Positions 55,328 through 64,000 of a DNA stretch of 64,000 nt are shown one piece after another. The stretch lies in contig CP106741.1 of the NCBI GenBank assembly GCA_030323305.1, positions 3,278,001 to 3,342,000 of the forward strand. The letters are read 5' to 3'. The notes below the pieces were generated by a model. It was not told the DNA's origin. It saw only the letters and a program-made list of their open reading frames with translations, and did not search any database. The position numbers and the translations under genes are program-made. Position 1 is the first letter of the stretch. Every line of letters begins with the position of its first letter. This DNA is from Paenibacillus sp. CC-CFT747. Its GTDB lineage: Bacteria > Bacillota > Bacilli > Paenibacillales > NBRC-103111.

Positions 55328-56476
55328 ATGAAGATTACCGGGTTTGAGACGTTTCTCGTGCCCCCGCGTTGGCTCTTTCTGAAGATTGAAACGGACGAGG
55401 GCATCTGCGGCTGGGGAGAGCCTGTTGTGGAAGGAAGGGCGCGGACCGTGCAGACGGCGGTGGAGGAGGCGATGGGCTACCTGATCGGCCAAGACCCGCT
55501 GCGGATCGAGGATCACTGGCAGGTCCTCTACCGCGGCGGCTTCTACCGGGGAGGCCCCGTGCTGATGAGCGCCATAGCGGGCATCGACCAGGCGCTGTGG
55601 GATATCAAGGGACGCTATTTCAACGCGCCGGTTTACCAGCTGCTGGGCGGGGCGTGCCGGGACACGATGAAGGTATACAGCTGGATCGGCGGAGACCGGC
55701 CGAGCGAGATCGGAGAAGCCGCCCGGCGGGCGGTGGAGGCGGGCTTTGCAGCGGTCAAAATGAATGCGACGGAGGAGCTCCAATACATAGACTCGTATGC
55801 CGCCATCGATCAGGCCGTGGAGCGGATCGCCGCCGCCCGGGACGCCGTCGGCCCTACGGTGGGCATCGGCATCGATTTTCACGGCCGCGTGCACAAGCCG
55901 ATGGCGAAGATTCTCGCCAAGGAGCTGGAGCCGTTCCGGCCCATGTTCCTCGAGGAGCCTGTGCTGCAGGAGAACAACGAGGCGTTGAAGGAAATCGCCG
56001 CCCACACGAGCATTCCGATCGCCACCGGGGAGCGGATGTTCTCGCGCTGGGATTTCAAGGATCTGCTCGCATCCGGCCACGTGGACATTATCCAGCCCGA
56101 TCTGTCCCATGCCGGAGGGATAACCGAGTGCAAGAAGATTTTCGCCATGGCGGAAGCCTACGACGTGGCGGTGGCTCCCCACTGCCCGCTCGGTCCGATC
56201 GCCCTCGCCGCCTGCCTGCAGGTGGACGCCACCGCGCACAATGCCTTCATCCAGGAGCAGAGCCTGGGCATCCACTACAACGAGCTGAACGACCTGCTCG
56301 ATTACCTGGTGGACCCGTCCGTGTTCCACTACAAGAACGGCATGGTGGATATTCCCCAAGGCCCCGGGCTCGGCATCGAGATCAATGAAGAGCAGGTACG
56401 GAAGATGGCCGGGATCGGCCACGACTGGAAGAACCCGGTCTGGCGGCACAAGGACGGCTCGGTGGCGGAGTGGTAG
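55328..56476 (+). CDS. dgoD: D-galactonate dehydratase
   Basis: 382-residue enolase-superfamily dehydratase that turns D-galactonate into 2-dehydro-3-deoxy-galactonate. It is close to E. coli DgoD from end to end: [68 protein letters not shown] (metal Asp and catalytic His), [36 protein letters not shown] [17 protein letters not shown] and [16 protein letters not shown] (catalytic His). The C-terminus [15 protein letters not shown] also matches. No dgoK or dgoA neighbours, so the rest of the pathway lies elsewhere. GGGAGTG precedes the ATG. Confidence 0.94.
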   Translation: MKITGFETFLVPPRWLFLKIETDEGICGWGEPVVEGRARTVQTAVEEAMGYLIGQDPLRIEDHWQVLYRGGFYRGGPVLMSAIAGIDQALWDIKGRYFNAPVYQLLGGACRDTMKVYSWIGGDRPSEIGEAARRAVEAGFAAVKMNATEELQYIDSYAAIDQAVERIAAARDAVGPTVGIGIDFHGRVHKPMAKILAKELEPFRPMFLEEPVLQENNEALKEIAAHTSIPIATGERMFSRWDFKDLLASGHVDIIQPDLSHAGGITECKKIFAMAEAYDVAVAPHCPLGPIALAACLQVDATAHNAFIQEQSLGIHYNELNDLLDYLVDPSVFHYKNGMVDIPQGPGLGIEINEEQVRKMAGIGHDWKNPVWRHKDGSVAEW

Positions 56477-56552
56477 GGGTCACGAAGATCCCGATTACCG
56501 GTAAGGGATGAAAGGAACCTACGGGAATGAATCCCTATCGAGAAAAAGTAGG

Positions 56553-56597
56553 GGTCCGTTAGCGGAAGGAACGCTCCTTTCCGTTAACGGGCCTTTT
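56553..56597 (+). terminator. Terminator of dgoD
   Basis: GGTCCGTTAGCGGA pairs with TCCGTTAACGGGCC (one G-T pair) followed by TTTT. Confidence 0.85.
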
Positions 56598-56610
56598 ACA
56601 TGGACAACAC

Positions 56611-56640
56611 CAAAAAACCTCCCTCTCAATGAGGGAGGCC
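56611..56640 (-). terminator. Terminator of the DUF2188 gene
   Basis: CCTCCCTC and GAGGGAGG around TCAAT; on the minus strand the stem is followed by TTTTTTGG. Confidence 0.88.
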
Positions 56641-56667
56641 GACGCATCCTAAGGGATAGAAGCAGGC

Positions 56668-56949
56668 TTACTTGGAAGGATAGCGGAAATGCGGGCTGTC
56701 TTTGGTATAGTCCGTTTCCACTTCCAGCGAGCCGTCCGCATGGTAAATTTTCAAATGGGCATGCTTCGATTCCGCACGCTCCTGCGCGGCTTGAAGCAGG
56801 TCCGTTTTGCGGTCGGCGGCCCGGAGTACATGATCGGAGCCTTCCTTACGCAGCACCCATCTTTCCTTAACGGATTCGAATTTCATTTCGTAAAAGAGGT
56901 CATCCTGCGCATCTTTGCGGGTGAAATCCGGCTTCGGTCCTCGTCGCAT
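56668..56949 (-). CDS. DUF2188 domain protein
   Basis: 93 residues. The C-terminal half (KERWVLRKEGSDHVLRAADR, ...AQERAESKHAHLKIYHADGS) is a DUF2188 domain, a small fold found in general stress proteins such as YdaT of B. subtilis. The ATG at 56949 has a GGAAAGGAGGG site; the longer frame to 57024 has none. It follows the small gene at 56979 on the same strand, so the two are an operon. Molecular role unknown. Confidence 0.8.
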   Translation of the reverse strand: MRRGPKPDFTRKDAQDDLFYEMKFESVKERWVLRKEGSDHVLRAADRKTDLLQAAQERAESKHAHLKIYHADGSLEVETDYTKDSPHFRYPSK

Positions 56950-56978
56950 CGTATCCCTCCTTTCCGGCCATAAGGCTC

Positions 56979-57173
56979 TCAATGGCACTTTTTGTGGATT
57001 TGTTTGTCGTGGTCTTCTCCCCATTCCTTGGCTTTGGCCGTCGCAATCGAGATGGCCCGTTCTTCCTCATAGCCTTTCTCCAGCAGTTCGTTTCCGATCT
57101 CAATCGCCTTGTTGCGGATGGGAGCCATAAAATTTTTCAAGGATGGCGGGTAATCTTCCTTCGTCCATGGCAT
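56979..57173 (-). CDS. Small YdaT-N-like protein
   Basis: 64 residues starting MPWTKEDYPPSLKNFMAPIR, then NKAIEIGNELLEKGYEEERA and ISIATAKAKEWGEDHDKQ. This pattern (MPW..DYP..., then ...RAI.IA...A..W) is a recurrent small module of Bacillota, seen as the N-terminus of YdaT-like stress proteins. The ATG has an AAAGGAGGG site. In this window the module and a DUF2188 module are two separate neighbouring genes. Function unknown; a stress role is inferred. Confidence 0.78.
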   Translation of the reverse strand: MPWTKEDYPPSLKNFMAPIRNKAIEIGNELLEKGYEEERAISIATAKAKEWGEDHDKQIHKKCH

Positions 57174-57391
57174 CGGTGATCCCTCCTTTAGTAACATTTA
57201 GCCGCCATCCGGCCCATCTAAACAGGAAATTTTAACAGCGATCAGAGCCCGGTTTTCCATCCAAGGGACGAAGTCTGCAAAGGAAACGCTGGAAACGGAA
57301 AAAAACCGCCCGCCGGCCGATGAACGGGATCCTTTTGGGGATCTCCATTCTCTGCAGCCGGGGCGGCTTGGTTGAGTGTAACTCCCGAAGC

Positions 57392-58917
57392 TCAGCCCTC
57401 CTCGCTGACGAGCACCTTTCGTCCCCGCAGCTTCAAGAGCAGCGGGATGACGATCCAGAGCACGGCGCCGATCAGGAAGACGGCGGAAAGCGGCTTCTCG
57501 AGGAAGATCGAGAAATCCCCGTTCGAGGTGGTCAGGGCCCGCCTCATGTTGTTCTCGATCATGGGCCCGAGCACCAGGCCGAGCACGAGCGGAGCGAGCG
57601 GGAAGTCATGCCGGGACAGGTAGTAGCCGGCGAGCCCGCAGCCCATTAGCAGCATGAGGTCGAAGGTGTTCGCCTGCACGGCGTAGACACCAAAGACCGA
57701 GATGGCGATAATGATCGGAAGCAGGTATTTGGCCGGCGTCTCGATGATCTTGGCGAACACCTTGACGAGAGGCATGTTCAGCACGAGCAGCATCAGGTTG
57801 CCGATGAACATGCTGGCGATGAGTCCCCAGGCCACCTGGGGATGCTCGTCGAAGAGCAGGGGCCCGGCTGGATGTTGTACATGATCAAAGCTCCCATAAG
57901 GATGGCCGTGGTCCCGGAGCCGGGGATGCCGAGTGTCAGAAGCGGAATCATCGCCCCGCCCGAGGCGGCGTTGTTGGCCGACTCCGGAGCGGCCACGCCT
58001 TCAATGGCCCCCGTGCCGAACTTGGCCGGGTTCTTGCTGATCTTCTTCTCCATGATGTAGCTGAAGAAGGAGGCGAGGGTCGCTCCGGCGCCGGGAAGGA
58101 TGCCGATGAAGAAGCCGAGCACCGACCCGCGGGCGATCGGGCCGGCGCTGTCCTTAAGGTCCTGGCGGGTGGGCAGAATGCGCCCGACCTTGGTGACCTC
58201 GCCGCTCGCGTAATCCCGTTCGAGAATCGTCTTGAACACCTCGCCTAGAGCGAACAGGCCGACGGCGACGGTGAGAAATTCCAGGCCGGAATAGAGCACC
58301 GGCTGGTCATAGGTGAACCGGGCCACCCCGGACACGCTGTCCATTCCGATGGTGGCGAGGAGCAGGCCGAAGACGGTCATGATGAGCGCCTTCGTCATCG
58401 ATTTGCCGGCGAGGCCGCTCACCGCGGCCAAGCCGAGCAGCATGAGCGAGAAGTAGTCGGCCGGTCCGAACCGGATGGCGGCGTCCGACAGCGGTCCGGC
58501 GAGGAAGACCAGCGCCACAAGGGAGAACAATCCGGCGGCGAACGAGCCGATGGCGGCTATGGAGAGGGCGGCTCCCGCCCGTCCCTGCCGCGCCATCTGG
58601 TAGCCGTCGAGCGTGGTGACGACGGACGACGATTCGCCCGGCGTGTTGAGCAGGATCGAAGTGGTCGAGCCGCCGTACATGGCGCCGTAATAGACGCCGG
58701 CAAGCAGGATGATCGAGCTGGTGGCGGCTTCTTCCGGGCTGAGCCCGCCGGTCATGCTGGCGGTGACGGGAATGAGGAGCGCGACTCCGCTCATGGGGCC
58801 GATGCCGGGGAGCACCCCGACCGCCGTTCCGATCAGCACGCCCACGAAGGCGAAGAGAAGATTTTGCCACTGAAGGGCTGTAGCGAAGCCGTTGGCGAGA
58901 AAGTCCAGTACGCCCAT
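57392..58917 (-). CDS. tctA: Tripartite tricarboxylate transporter large permease TctA, frame-broken
   Basis: About 508 residues, about 12 membrane spans. Family motifs are GTAVGVLPGIGPMSGVALLI, YYGAMYGGSTTSILLNTPGE, RGSVLGFFIGILPGAGATLA and EGVAAPESANNAASGGAMIP. One base is missing in the run 57859-57862; adding it gives IQPGPLLFDEHPQVAWGLIA. It imports citrate or another tri- or dicarboxylate with TctB and the binding protein TctC, using the membrane gradient. Last gene of the tctCBA operon. Confidence 0.93.
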
Positions 58918-58973
58918 AGGGGCACCTCCTTATAGAGCTTTAATCCGGGCTGAGGGCGTGTTCCGGCCGGGCT

Positions 58974-59429
58974 TTACGAGAACCAGGCGGGAAAGCCGGG
59001 CAGGGAGCCCTCAAGCAGCACAACGAACAAATAGTAAACGGCGGCCGAGAAGAGGACGGAGACCGCAAGGGACACCAGCCGTTTGCCTGGCTCAATTACC
59101 TGGAATCCGACGTACAGGAACAAAGTCGTTCCGATGACGTAGCCGATGTCCTCCAGAAAGAAGGCATAGAGAACGGCGGTCCCCAGAATGATTCCGAATC
59201 GCTTGTAGTCGAGAGACGGTTTGCCTTCCCCATCCGGCCGGCTGCGGAAGACCTCATAGAACAGCCTCAGGCTGAGGAGCATCATCAGAATGCCGAGCCC
59301 CATAGGAAAAATATCCGGCCCCACGCTGCTTCCATAGGAGGTAGCGCTGATCTTGCGGCTCTCCCATACGAAGGCCGCGCCGACCAGGAAGAACGCGAGG
59401 CTGGCGTAACGGTCAAAGGTTTTGTTCAT
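58974..59429 (-). CDS. tctB: Tripartite tricarboxylate transporter small permease TctB
   Basis: 151-residue protein of four membrane helices (YASLAFFLVGAAFVWESRKI, IFPMGLGILMMLLSLRLFYE, FGIILGTAVLYAFFLEDIGY, LVSLAVSVLFSAAVYYLFVV). ATG 59429 follows GAAAGGAGG. It is the small membrane subunit of the TTT transporter, lying between tctC and tctA. Confidence 0.9.
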   Translation of the reverse strand: MNKTFDRYASLAFFLVGAAFVWESRKISATSYGSSVGPDIFPMGLGILMMLLSLRLFYEVFRSRPDGEGKPSLDYKRFGIILGTAVLYAFFLEDIGYVIGTTLFLYVGFQVIEPGKRLVSLAVSVLFSAAVYYLFVVLLEGSLPGFPAWFS

Positions 59430-59506
59430 GAACGTGCCTCCTTTCAAGGCTGGAAAAAGAAAGAGAAGAGAGGGCTCTCTTCTCCAGGAATGGAACCTCT
59501 TCCGGC

Positions 59507-60541
59507 TTACTTCGCCATGTTCAGCGCGGTAAGCAGGTCTTTGACGAGCTTCTCCTGCTCGCCCAGGAACTTGATGAAGTCAGCGGAATTACGGTAGTCG
59601 CTTTCCCAGGTGTTGGCCTGAAGCTCCTTCTTCCATTCCTCCTTCTCCGTCATCGCCTTGAGGGTCTTCTCCCAGTAAGCGAGCTCTTCCTTGCTCATGT
59701 CCTTCGGTCCGAAAACTCCGCGCCAAATATTGAATTCGGTGTCCATTCCGAGCTCCTTCAAGGTCGGGACGTCCTTGAAGGTGCCCTTCAGCCGCTCGCT
59801 CGAGGTCACGGCAAGAACCTTGACCTTGCCGGATTTCAGGTAGGGCTCGAGGGAGGAGGCGTCCGTTCCGATGGCTGTGGCGTTGTTCCCGAGGAGAGCC
59901 GCTACGGCTTCGCCGCCGCCGTCATAGGAGACGTACTTGACGCTTTTCGGGTCGATTCCGGATTTGAAGGCCGGCAGAATGGAGACCAGATGGTCCATGG
60001 ATCCGGGTGAGGAACCCCGGCCATGGTGATCTTGCTTGGGTCGGCCTTCAGGTCGGCGATAAGGGCCTTCAAGTCGGTGTACTTGGAGTCGGCCTTTACG
60101 GCGATGGCCCCGTAGTCCTTCGTCAGCTGGGCAAGGGGCGTCGTGTCCTTATAACCGTAGGGGCTGCTTCCTTCCTTCTTCAGGTTGTTGATGAGGATGG
60201 GAGGGAGCTGACCATGAGCGTATAAGGGTTCTTCTTCTCCTTGGTGGCGAACTCCGCCATGTAGACCGTTCCGCCGCCGCCTGGCTTGTTCTCGACGGTC
60301 ATCGTCTGGCTGACCAGCTTCGTCTCCGAGAGGATTTTCGTTAAGGAACGGGCCGTTTTGTCCCAGCGCCGCCGGCGCCGGACGGGGCGACGACTGTGAT
60401 GGGCTTGGTCGGGTAGGAGGAGCCTTTCTCCTTGGAACCGCTTTCGGTTCCCTGCACCGTTTTGGAGCTGCCGCAGGCCGTCAGGCTGACCGCCATAAGA
60501 ACGGCGAACGCCCCTGTTGTCCATCTTGCTTTCTTTTGCAT
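59507..60541 (-). CDS. tctC: Tripartite tricarboxylate transporter binding lipoprotein TctC, frame-broken three times
   Basis: About 345 residues. Lipoprotein signal GAFAVLMAVSLTACGSSKT, then YPTKPITVVAPSGAGGA, VENKPGGGGTVYMAEFA, ITMAGGSSPGSMDHLVSILP, VKYVSYDGGGEAVAALLGN and FNIWRGVFGPKDMSKEELAY are the Bug/TctC family marks. Frame losses lie near 60363-60368, 60203-60205 and 60015-60018; each is mended by one base. First gene of tctCBA, with a cre-like site upstream, and divergent from the two-component genes. Confidence 0.9.
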
Positions 60542-60567
60542 GCTTATGTCCTCCCCTATTTATATTG

Positions 60568-60581
60568 TGATAGCGCTTTCG
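60568..60581 (-). promoter_or_regulatory. Catabolite-response element (cre) before tctC
   Basis: TGATAGCGCTTTCG matches the CcpA site TGAAAGCGCTTTCA at 12 of 14 bases, including the central CG. It lies 27 bases upstream of the tctC start, in or just behind the promoter, so repression of tctCBA by CcpA in good carbon sources is likely. Confidence 0.65.
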
Positions 60582-60728
60582 TAAGAGGAGATTACCATGC
60601 TCCGTTTTGGTTTGAATAGCTTATGGGGATAAGTTGGATACTGGCTATATTGGTCATTTTGTTCATAAAAAGTATGAGTGTTTGCGCTTTCTCTGCTATA
60701 CAATGAAGGCAAAAGGAGTAGGGAAGCC

Positions 60729-62327
60729 GTGAAGCTCAAGCTGCAAACCAAACTTATTCTTCTGATCGGCTCGCTGCTGTCGCTGGTCATCGTGGTGCTG
60801 GCCTTCTCGTTTCAGCGCATGTGGACCACCTCTCATAAGGAGCAAATCGGCGCAACCGCGCTGAACATAGCCAAAACGGTGGCGGCGATGCCGGACATCC
60901 GCCGGGCCTTTCAGGACCCGGACCCCGCCCGCCTGATCAACCCTCTGGTCGAACCGATCCGGGTGGAGACCGGGGCGGAGTTCATCGTCGTCGGCAACCG
61001 GCAGGGCATCCGTTACTCCCATCCCGATCCGGACCGGATCGGCAAGGATATGGTGGGTGGCGACAACGGGCCGGTGTTCGAGGGCCGGTCCATCACCTCC
61101 GAGGCCAAAGGCTCGCTCGGGCTGTCCCTCCGCGGCAAGACGCCGGTGCTGGACGATAACGGGGACGTGATCGGCGTGGTGTCCGTCGGTTTTCTGCTGG
61201 AGGACATTAACGAGCAGGCCGTGCATTACCGCAATACGGTTCTCCTGATCGCCTTTCTCACCCTGCTCGGAGGGACGGGAGGGGCAATTCTTATCGCCCG
61301 GGGGTCAAGAAGAGCATTCTGGGGCTCGAACCGGAGGAGATCGGGCATCTGTACCAGGAGAAGAAAGCCGTTCTGGAATCGATCCGGGAAGGGATTCTCG
61401 CGGTTAACCGGGCGGGGACCATTACGCTCGCCAACCAGACGGCGCTTCAGCTCCTGGGGGTTCCGGAGAACGGAACGGTGACCGGCCGCTATATTCTGGA
61501 CTTGCTTCCGTCTTCCCGGCTTGTCGAGGTGATCGCCTCGGGTCAGGCGGAATTCGACCAGGAGATGATCCTGGGCGATGAGGTAGTCGTCGTTAACCGG
61601 CTCCCGGTGCTTGACGACGACCACCGGGTGATCGGGGCGGTCTCGAGCTTCCGGACCAAGTCGGAGCTGTATCGGCTGAACGAGGAGCTAGCCCAGGTCA
61701 AGCTCTATGCGGGAGGGCTGAGAGCCCAGACGCATGAGTATTCCAACAAGCTGTATATGATCTCCGGGCTGATCCAGCTCGGTCTGTACCAGGAGGCGAT
61801 CGATCTCATCACGCACGAAACGGACGTGCATCAGAACTTTATCGGTTTCATTATGGAAGAGATTCCGAGCCGGCTTCTCGGGGGCTGCTCGTAGGCAAGT
61901 TCAACCGGGCGAACGAGCTCAAGGTCGAGCTGGTCGTGGACCCGGAAAGCACCTTCAAGGATATCCCCTCCTCCGTCAACCGGTTCAACCTGGTCACCAT
62001 TCTTGGCAATCTCATCGACAATGCGATGGAGGCGGTGCTGGATCAGGAGGAAGGCAGACGGCGGGTGACCGTTTTCCTTACGGATCTTGGGGAGGACCTC
62101 ATCGTGGAAGTGGAGGATACCGGCAAAGGAGTTCCCGAGGAAGCAGGCGAGCGGATTTTTGTATCCGGCTTCTCGACCAAGGAGGGGGAAACCGCGGGCT
62201 TGGCCTCGCCCTCGTGAAGCAGGCGGCCGAGCAGCTGAACGGGTACGTGACGTACGCTTCGGGCGAGCAGGGAGGGACGGTGTTTACGGTGGTCGTCCCC
62301 AAACAGGGAAGGAGGAAAGGGCCATGA
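60729..62327 (+). CDS. CitA/DcuS-type sensor histidine kinase, frame-broken three times
   Basis: About 533 residues. First helix KLILLIGSLLSLVIVVLAFS, an extracellular PAS-like citrate-type sensor (VAAMPDIRRAFQDPDPARLI, GAEFIVVGNRQGIRYSHPDP, VSVGFLLEDI), second helix TVLLIAFLTLLGGTGGAIL, a cytoplasmic PAS (AVLESIREGILAVNRAG), then the kinase core with LRAQTHEYSNKLYMISGLIQ and ATPase boxes LGNLIDNAMEAVLD and EDTGKGVPEE. One G is missing in each of 61300-61304, 61880-61884 and 62196-62198. GTG 60729 has an AAAGGAG site. It should sense the acid carried by the divergent tctCBA. Confidence 0.9.
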
Positions 62328-63031
62328 TTCAAGTGCTGATCGTGGAGGATGACGTGCGCATTGCCGAGATCAACCGGCGTTTCCTGGAGAAGGTTCCCGG
62401 CTTTCAGGTGGTCGGCATCGCCACGGACGGGAAGCAGGCGAGGGAGCATCTGGAGGTGTTTGAGCCGGATCTCGTTCTTCTTGATCTTTATTTTCCCGAT
62501 ATGAACGGACTTGACCTGCTTTCCTACATCCAAAGCAGCTACCGGAGGACCGATGTCATCATCATTACGGCGGCCAAGGAGATTGAAACGGTGAGGGAAG
62601 CGATCCGCGGAGGGGTCTGCGACTTTATCATCAAACCGGTCATCTTCGAGCGCTTTCAGGAAAAAATGCTTCAGTACCACCGTTACCGCAGCAAGCTGAA
62701 CGCCTTGGAGGAGAGCAGCGGCCAGGTCGGGCAGCAGGAGGTGGATGAGCTTCTGCGCGGAGCCGTTCCCGGCCGTGGCCGGGAAGGGGCGGCCGCTTAT
62801 CTCCCGAAAGGAATAGACCGGCTGACGATGGAGAAGGTCTCGGCCTTTATCCGGGAGATGGAAGAGAGTGTGACAGCCGAGGAGGTGGGCCGGCGTATGG
62901 GCGTGAGCCGCTCCACCGCGCGGCGATACCTGGAATATTTCGTCTCGAAAGGAGAGCTGGAGGCCGATCTGGCTTATGGGACGGTGGGCCGACCCGAACG
63001 GGTTTACCGCAGCCGGATGCGGGAAGGGTAG
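62324..63031 (+). CDS. CitB/DcuR-type response regulator
   Basis: 235 residues: receiver (IQVLIVEDDVRIAEINRRFL, LVLLDLYFPDMNGLDLLSYI with the phospho-Asp, VIIITAAKE, GVCDFIIKPVIFERFQEKML) and a C-terminal helix-turn-helix (VTAEEVGRRMGVSRSTARRY, AYGTVGRPERVYR). Its ATG overlaps the kinase stop (ATGA). With the kinase it forms the usual citrate/C4-acid sensing pair and most likely switches on the divergent tctCBA operon. Confidence 0.93.
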   Translation: MIQVLIVEDDVRIAEINRRFLEKVPGFQVVGIATDGKQAREHLEVFEPDLVLLDLYFPDMNGLDLLSYIQSSYRRTDVIIITAAKEIETVREAIRGGVCDFIIKPVIFERFQEKMLQYHRYRSKLNALEESSGQVGQQEVDELLRGAVPGRGREGAAAYLPKGIDRLTMEKVSAFIREMEESVTAEEVGRRMGVSRSTARRYLEYFVSKGELEADLAYGTVGRPERVYRSRMREG

Positions 63032-63082
63032 TTTCCCTGCGGGCAGAGGTCTTTTTCGAAGGAGGAGCAGGGGAACGCAGAA

Positions 63083-63129
63083 AACGGGTCAACTGCGGGG
63101 ACGGGGTCCCCGCCGGTTGACCCGTTTTC
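63083..63129. terminator. Bidirectional terminator between convergent genes
   Basis: AACGGGTCAAC and GGTTGACCCGTT enclose a GGGGAC/GTCCCC inner stem, with TTTTCC after and AAAA before. Confidence 0.9.
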
Positions 63130-63131
63130 CT

Positions 63132-63909
63132 TTAGCCGAGCAGTCGCAGCAGCTCCTCCAGATGAAGAGCCGTCACGTCCGGCCGGATGCCGAGCGCCTC
63201 GATCTGCTCCCGGTAGTTGGCCGGAGTCGCCACGCCGGTCAGCACGAGCGCCGTCCGGCAGCCGGCTGCGGCTCCCCGCCGATGTCCGTGCGGAGGTTGT
63301 CCCCGACGACCCAGATGTCGTCCGCCGCCAGCCCGAGCCGCTCGATCGCGTACCGCATGATGACCGGCGACGGCTTGCCGATGACGACCGGCTCGACTCC
63401 GGCCGCGGCGGCAAGCGAGGCCCCGAGCGCTCCGGCTCCGGGCGTCAGGCCGCGCTCGGTCGGCAGCAGCAGATCGGGGTTCGTCTGCACATACGAAGCC
63501 CCGTTCAGCAGATGCCGCAGCGCGGCCTCCAGCTTGGCGTAGGAGAACGCCCGGTCGATGCCCTGCACGACGTAATCGGGCGCCTCCTCCGTCAGCTGAA
63601 GCCCGGCCCCGGCGAGCGCCTGCTCCAGGCCCGCCTCGCCGATGAAGGCGACGCGCGCTCCGGGCTTGCGGTCGGCGACATAGCGGGCGGCGGCCTGGGA
63701 GGAGGTGAAGATCTCCTCCTCCCTCGCCTCTACCCCGGCGATGTCCCGCAGGTGGGCGGCCACCTCGGCCGGCACCCGGGAAGAGTTGTTCGTGACGAAG
63801 AGAAAGGAAGGCTTCTTCTCCTTAGTTCCCCGATAAATTCCTTGGCATGCTCGATGGGCTGGGTGCCCGCATACATCGTTCCATCCAAATCGATAAGAAA
63901 CCCCGGCAT
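63132..63909 (-). CDS. NagD-like HAD-superfamily phosphatase, frame-broken twice
   Basis: About 259 residues of HAD subfamily IIA. The nucleophile loop FLIDLDGTMYAGTQPIEHA, FLFVTNNSSRVP, YVQTNPDLLLPTERGLTPGA, VVIGKPSPVIMRYAIERLG and IWVVGDNLRTDIGGGAAAGC followed by TALVLTGVAT are diagnostic; the last part needs one G restored at 63274-63277, and the N-terminus needs one base at 63820-63821. The ATG at 63909 is in the N-terminal frame. NagD enzymes hydrolyse nucleotide and sugar phosphates; the precise substrate is unknown. The raw frame to 63967 has a false start. Confidence 0.88.
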
Positions 63910-64000
63910 TTCCGTAACCCCCGTTGGCCAATGTCTGTTTCGTCAAACGCGTGAAGGCGTCCGTCAAGCTTCGCTGCAGGACGCCGGCTTTCGACTCTAT
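63910..64000. other. Upstream end of window
   Basis: Ninety-one bases before the HAD gene with no recognisable feature. Confidence 0.4.

Overview
The window reads as a chromosomal segment of a GC-rich Bacillota, most likely Paenibacillus or a close relative. The grounds are a Bacillus-type eps exopolysaccharide operon ending in epsL-epsM-epsN, SinR-type regulators right behind it, an OpuC osmoprotectant transporter, a LplB/YtcP-type sugar ABC transporter with a YesN/YesM two-component pair, strong GGAGG ribosome binding sites, and frequent GTG/TTG starts. No rRNA, tRNA, CRISPR array, prophage or transposase gene was seen.

Layout. 1-9549: the 3' part of an exopolysaccharide operon (glycosyltransferases, EpsG-type polymerase, galE, a GINT1-N-like protein, priming transferase, acetyltransferase, aminotransferase). 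9923-10791: two tandem SinR paralogues. 11152-17894: single genes (ohr, serine hydrolase, AraC regulator with divergent phytanoyl-CoA dioxygenase family gene, Gly-rich secreted protein, hisJ, LysR regulator, Hsp20). 18152-23486: HtrA protease, then an osmoprotection unit (a BusR-like c-di-AMP-type regulator, opuCA, opuCB, opuCC, small winged-helix gene). 23593-27123: a solitary ThsB-like TIR gene, a two-component system and a secreted helical-repeat protein, framed by two copies of a 270-bp repeat. 27813-34840: Asp/Glu racemase-like gene, DHA2 efflux pump plus PadR regulator, GNAT acetyltransferase, an ApbE/ferric-reductase-like trio, sugar isomerase. 34841-35967: 1.1 kb of non-coding repeats. 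35968-52660: a large amino-sugar glycan uptake and breakdown region (ABC transporter, YesNM, hydroxyacid dehydrogenase, six-hairpin glycosidase, NagZ, FAD oxidoreductase, a NanE-ROK kinase fusion, NagA). 52807-56476: OmpR-type two-component system diverging from dgoD. 56668-57173: two small stress-type genes. 57392-63031: tctCBA tricarboxylate transporter diverging from its own CitA/CitB-type two-component system. 63132-63909: NagD-like HAD phosphatase.

Two facts colour the annotation. First, 27 of about 60 genes are broken by single-base frame changes. Nearly all are explained by one missing base, mostly in a short homopolymer, and restoring it gives a full-length family member each time. 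I therefore treat these as probable sequencing or assembly errors and give the full gene span. Second, a family of about 95-bp elements with terminal inverted repeats TAGTGCCTTATCC/GGATAAGGCACTA occurs five times. They look like MITEs of the TA-target (IS630/mariner-like) type, and one sits directly upstream of the yesNM promoter.

Functionally, the eps/SinR block concerns biofilm matrix. The BusR-OpuC block looks like an osmotic module with two possible c-di-AMP inputs (BusR C-terminal domain and OpuCA CBS domains). The 36-53 kb region looks like a complete uptake-to-GlcNAc-6-P route with some unusual members, and its two operons share a promoter-operator pattern that may be the YesN site.
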